This document shows, one piece after another, positions 29,126-37,687 of a DNA stretch of 64,000 nucleotides (its first letter is position 1; every line of letters starts with the position of its first letter). The stretch is from Pseudomonadota bacterium. Its GTDB lineage: Bacteria > Myxococcota > Myxococcia > Myxococcales > Myxococcaceae. Below the pieces are notes generated by a model, which searched no databases, was not told the origin of the DNA, and was given only the letters and a program-made list of their open reading frames with translations. The stretch spans positions 1 to 64,000 of the forward strand of contig JAFAAN010000139.1 of the NCBI GenBank assembly GCA_023426545.1. The letters run 5' to 3'. The position numbers were made by a program, and so were the translations under genes.

Positions 29126-29160
29126 GACGGGGACCCACGCGCGGGCCCTCCGTCCCCGTC
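29126..29160. terminator. Hairpin between convergent genes
   Basis: GACGGGGAC (29126-29134) pairs perfectly with GTCCCCGTC (29152-29160) around a 17-base GC-rich loop. It lies between the stops of the convergent ytxH-like and enoyl-CoA hydratase genes, so it is a probable two-way terminator without a U tract. Confidence 0.45.
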
Positions 29161-29186
29161 GCCCTTCCGGCCCCGGGGCGGCCGGG

Positions 29187-29963
<777 letters not shown>

Positions 29964-30057
29964 GTTCGCTCCCCTTTCCAGGCCTGGCAGCCGGGCTGCC
30001 CTGGGCCGGGGCAGAGTGCGGCCAGAAGCCGGGTCTGGCAAGGCGGAAACGGTTAGC

Positions 30058-32022
30058 ATGCGGGACATGGCCATGCCCCTGCGCTCCATCCCGCACCGAC
30101 TCTCCCGGTGGGCCCCCTGGCTGCCCGCCCTGGCCTTCATGGCGCTCGTGTTCCCGCTGGACGCCCTGGCCCGCGGCGGCGGCGGCGAGCATTACTCCCG
30201 CCCCTCGTCGGGCAACGGCGGCCGGGGTGGCGGAGATGGGGATGGCGTCGGCTTCTGGGTCGTCTACCAGCTCCTGAGTCTGGTGTTCCGCTACCCCAAG
30301 GTCATGCTGCCGCTGCTGTGCATCGGCGGCATCGTGTACTGGCTCTACCGGCGCAACCTGCACCCGGACGCCACCACGCGGCGGGCCCTGGAGCAGCGGG
30401 AGGCCTACCAGCGCACGCAGGTGTCCGCGCGCGACGTGCAGGGCTGGGTCAACGCGCTCAAGTTGAAGGACCCCGCGTTCGAGCTCCAGCCGATGCTCGA
30501 CAAGACAAAGTGGCTCTTCCTGGAGCTGCAGAAGGCGTGGTTCCTCCGGGACATGACGCCGGTGCGGCCCTTCCTGTCGGACGCCACCTTCCAGCGCTTC
30601 GGCGTGCAACTCCAGCTCATGAACGCGCAGGGCGTGCGCGACGCCATCACCGACTTCGAGGTGCTGGACCTCCAGCTCATCGGCCTGGAGCAGAGCCAGT
30701 GGTTCGACAGCATCCATGTCCGTGTCCACGCGCGCATGCGGGACACCGACGTGCCCGCTTCCTTCAGCGACGCGCAGGCCACGGAGGCCGCGCGCAAGGT
30801 CCCCAGCGAGGCCTTCACGGAGGTGTGGACCTTCGTGCGCAAGCCGGGCGCGCAGACGCGCATCGGCGCGGACCTGTTCCAGGGCAAGTGCCCCAACTGC
30901 GGCGCCCCGTTCAAGGGCGGCGCGACCAACAGCTGCGAGTTCTGCGGCGCGGTGGTGAACTCCGGCAACTACGACTGGACGCTCTCCGAAATCACCCAGG
31001 GCATCGAGCACTCGCCGTACCACAAGACGGTGGACGGGTTGATGCAGGCGCGCGAGTCGGACCCGGCGCTCAACCTGGAGATTCTGGAGGACCGCGCGTC
31101 GCTGCTGTTCTGGAAGTGGATTGACGCGCAGAGCCGCGGCGACACGAAGCCGCTGGCCAAGGTGGCCCGCGCGGACACCGTGCAGCGGCTGGCGTCCGAG
31201 CTGGAGGGCCTGCGCCGCCAGGGCCGCCGCCGCGTGTTCCTGGAGTGCGCCGTGGGCGCCGCGGACGTGCGCGCCTTCCAGGTGGACCCTCAGGGCCACG
31301 ACGTCGCGCACGTGGAGATTCGCTGGAGCGCGCGCATGGGCGTGGGGCCCATCGACGAGCGGCCCCCTTCCCTGCCCACGGTGCCGCAGCGCTTCATCTT
31401 CACGCTCACGCGCAAGCACGGCGCGAAGACGAACACCGCCAACGGCATGTCCACGGACCGGTGCCCGCAGTGCAACGCGCCGTTGACCCAGAGCGCCGCC
31501 ACGGACTGCGAGTACTGCGGCACGCCGCTGTCGACCGGTGAGCGGGACTGGGTGCTCGCGGCGGCGCGCTCGTTCGAGGCCTGGAACGCGGACGATGACG
31601 CGCGCTTCCGCTCCCTCCCGCCGCGCCGGGCCGCGGCGCCCGAGGCGAAGGGTGATGCACCCGCGCAAGGCGCCGACGCCATCATGGACGTCCAGGAGCG
31701 GCAGCGCCTGCTCTACATGATGGCCGCCATCGCCGCCGCCGACGGCGAGGTGACGCCGGCGGAGCGCAAGCTGCTCAAGCTCTGCTCGGAGCGCTGGGGC
31801 GTCTCCTGGGAGAACGTGGAGATGGCGCTGCGCTCGGGCCCGCAGCTCTTCGAGCGCCTGGTGCCTCGCGGGAGCCCCGAGGCCGAGGTCTTCCTGCGCT
31901 CCATCGTGGAGATGGCGCTGGTGGACGGCCGCATCGACCGCAAGGAGCGGCGGATGCTGGAGAGCGCCGCCACGCACCTGGGGCTCCAGGACCGGCTGGC
32001 GTCCCTGCTCGGCGGCCGGTAG
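30058..32022 (+). CDS. Tim44-domain / zinc-ribbon / TerB membrane protein with internal duplication
   Basis: A 654-residue protein. It has a signal-like first hydrophobic segment (WLPALAFMALVFPLDALA), a Gly/Arg/Asp linker, a transmembrane helix (YPKVMLPLLCIGGIVYWLY), then a Tim44-like domain (AFELQPMLDKTKWLFLELQKAWFLRDMTPVRPFL) ending in a zinc ribbon (CPNCGAPFKGG...CEFCG). A second, diverged copy follows (ALNLEILEDRASLLFWKWIDAQSRGDTKPL) with its own ribbon (CPQCNAPL...CEYCG). The C-terminal 110 residues form a TerB-type helical domain (YMMAAIAAADGEVTPAERKLL; VDGRIDRKERRMLESAATHLGL). Function unknown; Tim44-like proteins are associated with membranes and protein or lipid handling. ATG at 30058 is used; 30067 and 30073 are alternatives. 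Confidence 0.85.
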   Translation: MRDMAMPLRSIPHRLSRWAPWLPALAFMALVFPLDALARGGGGEHYSRPSSGNGGRGGGDGDGVGFWVVYQLLSLVFRYPKVMLPLLCIGGIVYWLYRRNLHPDATTRRALEQREAYQRTQVSARDVQGWVNALKLKDPAFELQPMLDKTKWLFLELQKAWFLRDMTPVRPFLSDATFQRFGVQLQLMNAQGVRDAITDFEVLDLQLIGLEQSQWFDSIHVRVHARMRDTDVPASFSDAQATEAARKVPSEAFTEVWTFVRKPGAQTRIGADLFQGKCPNCGAPFKGGATNSCEFCGAVVNSGNYDWTLSEITQGIEHSPYHKTVDGLMQARESDPALNLEILEDRASLLFWKWIDAQSRGDTKPLAKVARADTVQRLASELEGLRRQGRRRVFLECAVGAADVRAFQVDPQGHDVAHVEIRWSARMGVGPIDERPPSLPTVPQRFIFTLTRKHGAKTNTANGMSTDRCPQCNAPLTQSAATDCEYCGTPLSTGERDWVLAAARSFEAWNADDDARFRSLPPRRAAAPEAKGDAPAQGADAIMDVQERQRLLYMMAAIAAADGEVTPAERKLLKLCSERWGVSWENVEMALRSGPQLFERLVPRGSPEAEVFLRSIVEMALVDGRIDRKERRMLESAATHLGLQDRLASLLGGR

Positions 32023-32109
32023 GCGAACGGGCCTCGGCGAGCAGGTCGCCGCCCGAGGGGCCCTGCCGGAACGCCGAGCCGCACTGGCCACGGGGGCGGC
32101 GAGCGGGCG

Positions 32110-33696
32110 TCAGGACCCGCTTCGCGCCGCTCGCCGGAAGGCGAGCACCGTCCCCGCCTCGTCCAGCGCGTCCGTGGCGGCCTCCCCCTCCCCCGCGCCC
32201 TGATAGGTCTGGATGACGCCGTGGACCCGCCCCGTCACGGCGCGCAGCGTGTCCGCCGCGGCGTTCGTCTGCGCCAACCGGCCCAGCGTCTGCTTCATCA
32301 TCGCGGACAGCTCCTCCACGGCGCTGGAGATCTGCGCAACGCCTGCGGCCTGCTGGCCTACCGCCGCGGAGATCTGCCGCACGCCCTCCGAGCTGGTGCG
32401 CAGCATGGTGGACAGCCCTCGCAGGCGCTCGCCCGAGGCTCGCACCGCCTCGATGTCCTGGGCCATCCGGTCCGCGCCCTTCAGGCTCAGCTCCACCACC
32501 TGGTCGAGCGACTGGTGCACGGCGTTCAGGATCCCGTTCACCTGTCCCGCGGCCCGCACGGATTGCTGCGCCAGCCGCCGCATCTCCGTGGCCACCACCG
32601 CGAAGCCCCGCCCCTGCGCCCCGGCGCGCGCCGCCTCGATGGCGGCGTTCACCGCGACCAGGTTGGACTGGTCCGCCAGGTCCTTCACCGCGAAGGTGAC
32701 GCTCGACAGCTGCCGCGCCTGTCCGTCCAGGCCCCGCAGCAGCCCGGCCATCTCCATCACCTGCGCGCGGATGCCCTCCAGCCCTTCCATGCTCTGCCCC
32801 AGCATGGCCTCCGCCGTGGCGCCCACGTCACCCGCCTGATGGGTCGAGGCCAGGATGGCATCCGCCTGACGCGCGGCCAGGGAGGAGGTCCGCTCCATCT
32901 CCCCCGCCGCCGCCTGCGTCTGCGCGAGCGCCGCGGACTGCCGTGACAGCGTCTCGCGCTGCGCGTCCGTGCTCGCCACGAGCGAATGCGTCGCCTCCGT
33001 CAGCTCCCGCGCTGAGTCCACCAGCGGCTCCACCACGCGCGTGCGCACCTCGCCCTGCGACAGCTCCAGCCACGCCTGCCGCGCCGCCAGCTCCTTCGCG
33101 TCCCTGCGTGCGCCCAGGCCGCCGATGACGAGGAAGACGTTCTCGAACACCACCCAGCCGATGTGCTCGCACGCGCGCCAGAGGCTGGCTGACTCCACTC
33201 CGAAGATGGACATGGGCCAGTACAGGTTGCGCAACACGTGGTCCACGGCCACCACGCCCGAGTAGAGGAACAGCACGCGCACGTCCCGGTACATGGCCAG
33301 CAGCGCCAGCGAACCAAAGACGTGGAAGTGCGTCTCGATGCGCCCGTCCGTCAGGTGGATGAGCAGCCCCGACATCAGCGCCTGGGCCACCGCGATGGTG
33401 AGCCGCGTGCTGGCGCGCCCCGGGCGCAACAGCGCCAGCGCGATGGGAAGGCTCGCCACCAGGGAGCCCAGGCCCGCGGCGGCCCAGACATGTGGGTGTA
33501 CCGCGCTGGAGGTACCGGTCCAGGTCCGCGGCGAGAGGATGAGCGCCACGACGAGCCCCGCGGCCCATTGGAGCCCCATCAGCACGGCGAACATCCGATC
33601 CGTGCGGCGGCTCAGCGCGGCCTGGTGGGCGTCGAACAGCGATTGGGAACGGCTCGCGAGGACGAGCGGGTCGAGCGAGACGTTCATGCGGCACAT
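32110..33696 (-). CDS. Methyl-accepting chemotaxis-type signalling protein with multi-helix membrane sensor
   Basis: A 528-residue protein. The N-terminal 200 residues hold about five to six transmembrane helices and the motif DGRIETHFHVFGSLALLAMYRDVRVL, seen at the start of other membrane-embedded sensors, with no large periplasmic domain. The cytoplasmic part is an MCP signalling domain with the hairpin tip VKDLADQSNLVAVNAAIEAARAGAQGRGFAVVATEMRRLAQQS, which contacts CheA/CheW. The ligand is probably membrane-borne or redox/energy related. No che genes are adjacent, so it is an orphan receptor feeding an unlinked array. ATG at 33696 or 33687 may be the start; neither has a good Shine-Dalgarno. 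Confidence 0.9.
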   Translation of the reverse strand: MCRMNVSLDPLVLASRSQSLFDAHQAALSRRTDRMFAVLMGLQWAAGLVVALILSPRTWTGTSSAVHPHVWAAAGLGSLVASLPIALALLRPGRASTRLTIAVAQALMSGLLIHLTDGRIETHFHVFGSLALLAMYRDVRVLFLYSGVVAVDHVLRNLYWPMSIFGVESASLWRACEHIGWVVFENVFLVIGGLGARRDAKELAARQAWLELSQGEVRTRVVEPLVDSARELTEATHSLVASTDAQRETLSRQSAALAQTQAAAGEMERTSSLAARQADAILASTHQAGDVGATAEAMLGQSMEGLEGIRAQVMEMAGLLRGLDGQARQLSSVTFAVKDLADQSNLVAVNAAIEAARAGAQGRGFAVVATEMRRLAQQSVRAAGQVNGILNAVHQSLDQVVELSLKGADRMAQDIEAVRASGERLRGLSTMLRTSSEGVRQISAAVGQQAAGVAQISSAVEELSAMMKQTLGRLAQTNAAADTLRAVTGRVHGVIQTYQGAGEGEAATDALDEAGTVLAFRRAARSGS

Positions 33697-33796
33697 CCAG
33701 TGGCGTCAGCAAGCAGGGTCAAGGCAACCCCACCCTAGCCACTCAGCCACGAAAAATGTAAGTCCGCACGGAATTTTTGGGTATTTCCACTCTCAC

Positions 33797-34774
33797 CTAG
33801 GTCTGGGCGCGGCGTGAAGCCTTCTTCTCCCGCTCGCCCAGTGCGGCCTGCAGGTACTTGCCCGCCAGCTTCCGGCCGATCAGCTCCTGTGCAATCTCCC
33901 CGGCCTCGACGAGCCGGTCCAGGTTGATGCCGGTATCCACGCCCATGCCGTGGAGCATGAAGACCGCGTCTTCGGTGGCGAGGTTCCCCGCCGCTCCCGG
34001 TGCGTAGGGACAGCCGCCCAGCCCTCCGATGCTCGCATCGAAGGTGGTGACACCCGCGGACAGGCCCACCAGCGCGTTGGCCAGGGCGGTGCCGCGCGTG
34101 TCGTGCAGGTGCAGCGCCAGCTTCTCCACGGGGATGTGCTCCAGCAGCGCCTCCAGGATGACCTCCGTCTGGCGCGGCGTGCCGATGCCAATCGTGTCTC
34201 CCAGGCTGAGCTGATAGATGCCCGCGTCCACGAGCTGCCGGCAGATGTCCACCACGCGCGCCACGGGGACATCGCCCTCGTACGGACAGCCCCAGACGGT
34301 GGACAGGTAGCCGCGCACCCGCATGCCCGCCTGGAGCGCGGCGCCCGTCACCTCGCGGGCGCTGGCCAGGGCCTCGGCGATGCTCTTGTTGATGTTCTTC
34401 TTCGAGTGCGCCTCGGAGGCGGAGATGAACACGGCGGCCTCTTCCAGGCCCGCCTCCTTCGCCCGCTCCAGGCCCTTCAGGTTGGGCACCAGCGCGGAGA
34501 ACACCACGCCCTCCCGCCGCCCCACCAGCCGCAGCAGCTCCTCGGCGTCCGCCAACTGGGGAATCCACTTGGGCGACACGAAGGACGTCACCTCGATGCG
34601 CTTCTCGCCCGCGGCCACCAGCGCGTTGATGAGCCGCGCCTTGTCCCGCGTGGGCAGCGTGCGCAGCTCGTTCTGCAAGCCGTCCCGTGGACCGACCTCG
34701 TAGACGTCGACCTTCTTGGGCAATTGGCCGAGCCAACCCGCCCGCATCCCGGAGTGTTCGTTCATCTCAGCCAT
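33797..34774 (-). CDS. mvaB: Hydroxymethylglutaryl-CoA lyase
   Basis: A 325-residue TIM-barrel lyase that splits HMG-CoA into acetyl-CoA and acetoacetate, the last step of leucine degradation. It shows YEVGPRDGLQNE at the start (metal and substrate binding), LSLGDTIGIGTP, HLHDTRGTALANAL, and the active-site loop GLGGCPYAPGAAGNLATED with the catalytic Cys. The ATG at 34774 has GGAG about eight bases upstream. Its first eight bases overlap the end of the methyltransferase gene, so the two are co-translated. It completes the pathway set with the genes at 25.8-30.0 kb. Confidence 0.95.
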   Translation of the reverse strand: MAEMNEHSGMRAGWLGQLPKKVDVYEVGPRDGLQNELRTLPTRDKARLINALVAAGEKRIEVTSFVSPKWIPQLADAEELLRLVGRREGVVFSALVPNLKGLERAKEAGLEEAAVFISASEAHSKKNINKSIAEALASAREVTGAALQAGMRVRGYLSTVWGCPYEGDVPVARVVDICRQLVDAGIYQLSLGDTIGIGTPRQTEVILEALLEHIPVEKLALHLHDTRGTALANALVGLSAGVTTFDASIGGLGGCPYAPGAAGNLATEDAVFMLHGMGVDTGINLDRLVEAGEIAQELIGRKLAGKYLQAALGEREKKASRRAQT

Positions 34775-35495
34775 GGCGGCGCTCCGCTCCCACGATGAGG
34801 TCGGTCGACTGCGGTCCCAGTGGCCCACCGTCCAGGCCACCGTGCACCCAGGCAACGGAAAATCCGGTGCTTTCCAACAGCCGCACCCATTCCGCAAGGG
34901 GATAGTAACGAAGCGAGTACGACGCGCGCAGGCAGCGCCCCCCTGGCAACGTCAACGTGCGAACCCCAGTGTCACGCCCGGTGGTGGCGTCGAAACGACT
35001 CTCCTCTTCCAGCACGCTTCCATCCGGCAGCGTCCGCTGGAAGGCCGCCTGGGGCGAGTCCGCCAGCCGCTCATACGGCACCGTCTGAAACACCCAGCGC
35101 CCTCCTGGCCGCAGCACGCGCGCGACCTCGCGGAGGATGTGCACGTGCTCGGCATCCGTGAAGGCGGCCAGCGTCGAGTACCAGGCATATGCGCCGGCAA
35201 TGGACACCTCGCGGAACGGAAGGGCCCGGAGGTCCCCCTGCACCGCCGGAAAGCCCGGGCGCCTCATGGCCAGCGACAGCGAATCCAACTCCAGGCCGAT
35301 GACGCGCCCCGCCAGCGGCCCCGAGGCATTGAGCCGCGCCGCGTGACGGCCGTGGCCACACCCCAGGTCCACCACCGGCGCCGGGCCGGACACGTCCGCG
35401 AAGGCCCGCGCCAGATACTCCACCTCGCGAGTGGTCACGGACTCGGACAGGAACGGCAGCGTGCTGCGCAGGTAGAGCTCTCCGAAGAAGCTCAT
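34767..35495 (-). CDS. Class I SAM-dependent methyltransferase
   Basis: A 242-residue protein with the Rossmann methyltransferase motif I VVDLGCGHGRHAARL, an acidic motif II (VIGLELDSLSL), GDLRALPF, and the post-motif HILREVARVLRPGGRWVFQTVP. The substrate is unknown; similarity to small-molecule (ubiE-like) methyltransferases is only at fold level. It overlaps the aminotransferase stop by four bases (ATGA) and the HMG-CoA lyase start by eight, so the three genes form one operon of mixed metabolic function. Confidence 0.88.
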   Translation of the reverse strand: MSFFGELYLRSTLPFLSESVTTREVEYLARAFADVSGPAPVVDLGCGHGRHAARLNASGPLAGRVIGLELDSLSLAMRRPGFPAVQGDLRALPFREVSIAGAYAWYSTLAAFTDAEHVHILREVARVLRPGGRWVFQTVPYERLADSPQAAFQRTLPDGSVLEEESRFDATTGRDTGVRTLTLPGGRCLRASYSLRYYPLAEWVRLLESTGFSVAWVHGGLDGGPLGPQSTDLIVGAERRHG

Positions 35496-36682
35496 CGGGC
35501 AGACAGGCCCACGCGCAGGCGGCGCACCGCCTCATCCAGCACCGCCTCCGTCTTGCAGAAGGCGAAGCGGGCCAGCCCCTGGCCCAGGTGCCGGTGCTCG
35601 GGGCCGTAGAAGACGCTGGGCGGAATGGCCGCCACGCCCACCTCGGACACCAGGTGACGGCAGAAGGCCACGTCGTCGGCGAAGCCCCGTCCGGCGATGT
35701 CCGCGAGGATGAAGTAGCTGCCCTCCGGGGTGAATGCCTTCAGCCCGGCCTCGCGCAGCCCGGCGAGCAGCCGCTCCCGCTTCGACGCATAGGAGGCCGA
35801 CAGCGCGTCGAAGTACGCATCCGGCAGCCGCAGCGCCTCCGCCATGGCGGCCTGCAGGGGCGCGGCGGTGGCGAAGGTGACGAACTGGTGGGCCCGCTGA
35901 ACCGCGTCCCGCAGCGGCGGCGGCGCGATGACCCAGCCCACCTTCCAGCCCGTGAAGCTGAACGTCTTGCCGCCGCTGCTCACCGTCACCGTGCGCTCGG
36001 CCAGCCCGGGCAGCGTCGCCGGCCGCAGATGCCGCGCGGGCGCGAAGACGATGTGCTCGTACACCTCGTCGGACAGCACCTTCACGTCGTGCTCGGCGCA
36101 CAGCCCGGCAAGGAACGTCAGCTCGTCCCGGGTGAACACCTTGCCCGTCGGATTATGGGGCGTGTTGAGGATGAGCAGCCGGGTGCGCGGACCAAAGGCC
36201 GCGCGGACCTCGTCCCGGTCGAACCACCACCCCTCATGGCCAGCGTCCGGCGGGCGCAGCGGGACGTAGCGCGCGGTGGCGCCCACGAAGGCGATGTTGG
36301 CGTCATACGAGTCGTAGAACGGCTCGAAGGCCACCACCTCGTCGCCTGGATCCACCAACCCCAGCAGCACGTCGAGGATGGCCTCCGTGGCGCCGCTCGT
36401 CACCGTCACCATGGTGTCCGGGTCCACCGACTGGCCATGGAAGCGCGCCGAGTGCTCGGCGATGGCCACGCGCAGCTCCCGCGCCCCCGCGCCCAGGGCG
36501 TACTGGTTGCCGCCGTCGCGGATGGCGCGCTGGGCGGCCTCCTTGATGGACTCGGGCCCGTCGAAGTCCGGGAACCCCTGCCCCAGGTTCACCGCGCCGT
36601 GCTTCGCGGCCAGGGCGCTGAACTCGGAGAAGACGGTGGTGGCGAACCGGGAGACTCGCTGTGCGGCTACGGGCCTGGACAT
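35492..36682 (-). CDS. PLP-dependent aminotransferase, class I/II (fold type I)
   Basis: A 396-residue aminotransferase. Key features: FPDFDGPESIKEAAQRAI, SGATEAILDVLLGL, NTPHNPTGKVFTRDEL, the PLP Schiff-base lysine in SSGGKTFSFTGWKVGWVI, and an RFAFCKTEAVLDEA C-terminal substrate-carboxylate Arg. The pattern resembles the methionine/kynurenine aminotransferase subgroup (YbdL/KAT-like), but the amino-acid specificity cannot be fixed by eye. The ATG at 36682 has GAGG eight bases upstream. It is the first gene of the aminotransferase-methyltransferase-HMG-CoA lyase run and starts 36 bases after the PAP2 gene on the same strand. Confidence 0.9.
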   Translation of the reverse strand: MSRPVAAQRVSRFATTVFSEFSALAAKHGAVNLGQGFPDFDGPESIKEAAQRAIRDGGNQYALGAGARELRVAIAEHSARFHGQSVDPDTMVTVTSGATEAILDVLLGLVDPGDEVVAFEPFYDSYDANIAFVGATARYVPLRPPDAGHEGWWFDRDEVRAAFGPRTRLLILNTPHNPTGKVFTRDELTFLAGLCAEHDVKVLSDEVYEHIVFAPARHLRPATLPGLAERTVTVSSGGKTFSFTGWKVGWVIAPPPLRDAVQRAHQFVTFATAAPLQAAMAEALRLPDAYFDALSASYASKRERLLAGLREAGLKAFTPEGSYFILADIAGRGFADDVAFCRHLVSEVGVAAIPPSVFYGPEHRHLGQGLARFAFCKTEAVLDEAVRRLRVGLSAR

Positions 36683-36718
36683 GGACGTCGCCTCCTCGCG
36701 CCGGGAAGGTCCGTGCGC

Positions 36719-37687
36719 TCAGGGCCTGACGATAGCGTCCACCGGGACGGAGCGCGCGTCCTTCACCACCTCGCGCTGCCGGGCCGCGCGGCAGATTCCC
36801 AGGGCCAGCCCCGTCACCACCATGACCAGGGGGACCGCGCAGAGCAGGTCCGTGGCGTAGTGGAAGCGCCCGGTCAGCGTGGCGGCGATCAACCCGAGCC
36901 CCGGCAGCAACATCACCCAGAAGATGCCGCGGGCGAACCGCCACGCGTAATAGAGCACCAGCAGCGTGGCGCCGGTGTGGCCGGATGGGAAGCAGTCCCT
37001 CGCATACAGCGGCTTGCGCATCAGCGAGTCCAGCAGCGGCGTCAGCGTGCCCCGCAGCGGGCCATCGAACGCGTCGATGAGGAAATACCGGGGCCCCACC
37101 GCGGGCACCACCGCGTAGGCCGCGTAGTTGAGGAAGAAGAGCAGCCCCAGGGCGGTGAGGTACTCGCCATATTCCACGCCGCTCTGGCGGCGGTAGAGCA
37201 CCAGGCCCAACACCAGCGCCCAGATGAAGTGCCCGTAGTAGCAGACGAGCAGGACGTCGTTGAGCCAGGGCGGGATGACGCGCGCCAGCTCCACCGCAGC
37301 CTGCATGCCGAAGAGCCGCTGGTCGGCCGCCACCAGCTGCGCGTCCTTGAGGAGCGGATTGACGGTGTCCACCACGGGAGACAGCCAGCCGTGTGTCAGC
37401 ACGGCCGTGGGCAGCAGCCACCAGTCCGCGATGAGGTGCAGCCACCGCTTCCCGGGAAACGACGCGGCCAGCGTGCGCAGCACGAGCGGCCCCACGCCCA
37501 CCAGGGCGAACAGCCCGGCGCAACGCAGCGCCCCCCGTGTCCAGTGGCCCGGCCCCAGGAGGAGCAACGACGCCAGCGCGCACGACACCACGATGATGAG
37601 GTCCACCGGGGTGAGCTGGACACAAACCCCGGGAGGACGGCTCATGGCGACCGAATCACCGACACTTTGGGAAACCCGGGCACTCAC
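36719..37687 (-). CDS. PAP2-superfamily membrane phosphotransferase/phosphatase
   Basis: A 322-residue integral membrane protein with about six to eight helices and the PAP2 catalytic signature: CFPSGHTGATLL (SGH) and GRFHYATDLL (HxxxD). VGPRYFLIDAF before it is typical of the inositol-phosphotransferase/Aur1-like subgroup rather than simple PA phosphatases. Such enzymes move phospho-alcohol head groups between lipids, including ceramides. The start is GTG at 37687, overlapping the RND transporter stop by four bases (GTGA), so the two are translationally coupled; ATG at 37645 is an alternative. With a ceramide-synthesis operon 3 kb away, a ceramide head-group transferase role is plausible but inferred. 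Confidence 0.82.
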   Translation of the reverse strand: MSARVSQSVGDSVAMSRPPGVCVQLTPVDLIIVVSCALASLLLLGPGHWTRGALRCAGLFALVGVGPLVLRTLAASFPGKRWLHLIADWWLLPTAVLTHGWLSPVVDTVNPLLKDAQLVAADQRLFGMQAAVELARVIPPWLNDVLLVCYYGHFIWALVLGLVLYRRQSGVEYGEYLTALGLLFFLNYAAYAVVPAVGPRYFLIDAFDGPLRGTLTPLLDSLMRKPLYARDCFPSGHTGATLLVLYYAWRFARGIFWVMLLPGLGLIAATLTGRFHYATDLLCAVPLVMVVTGLALGICRAARQREVVKDARSVPVDAIVRP

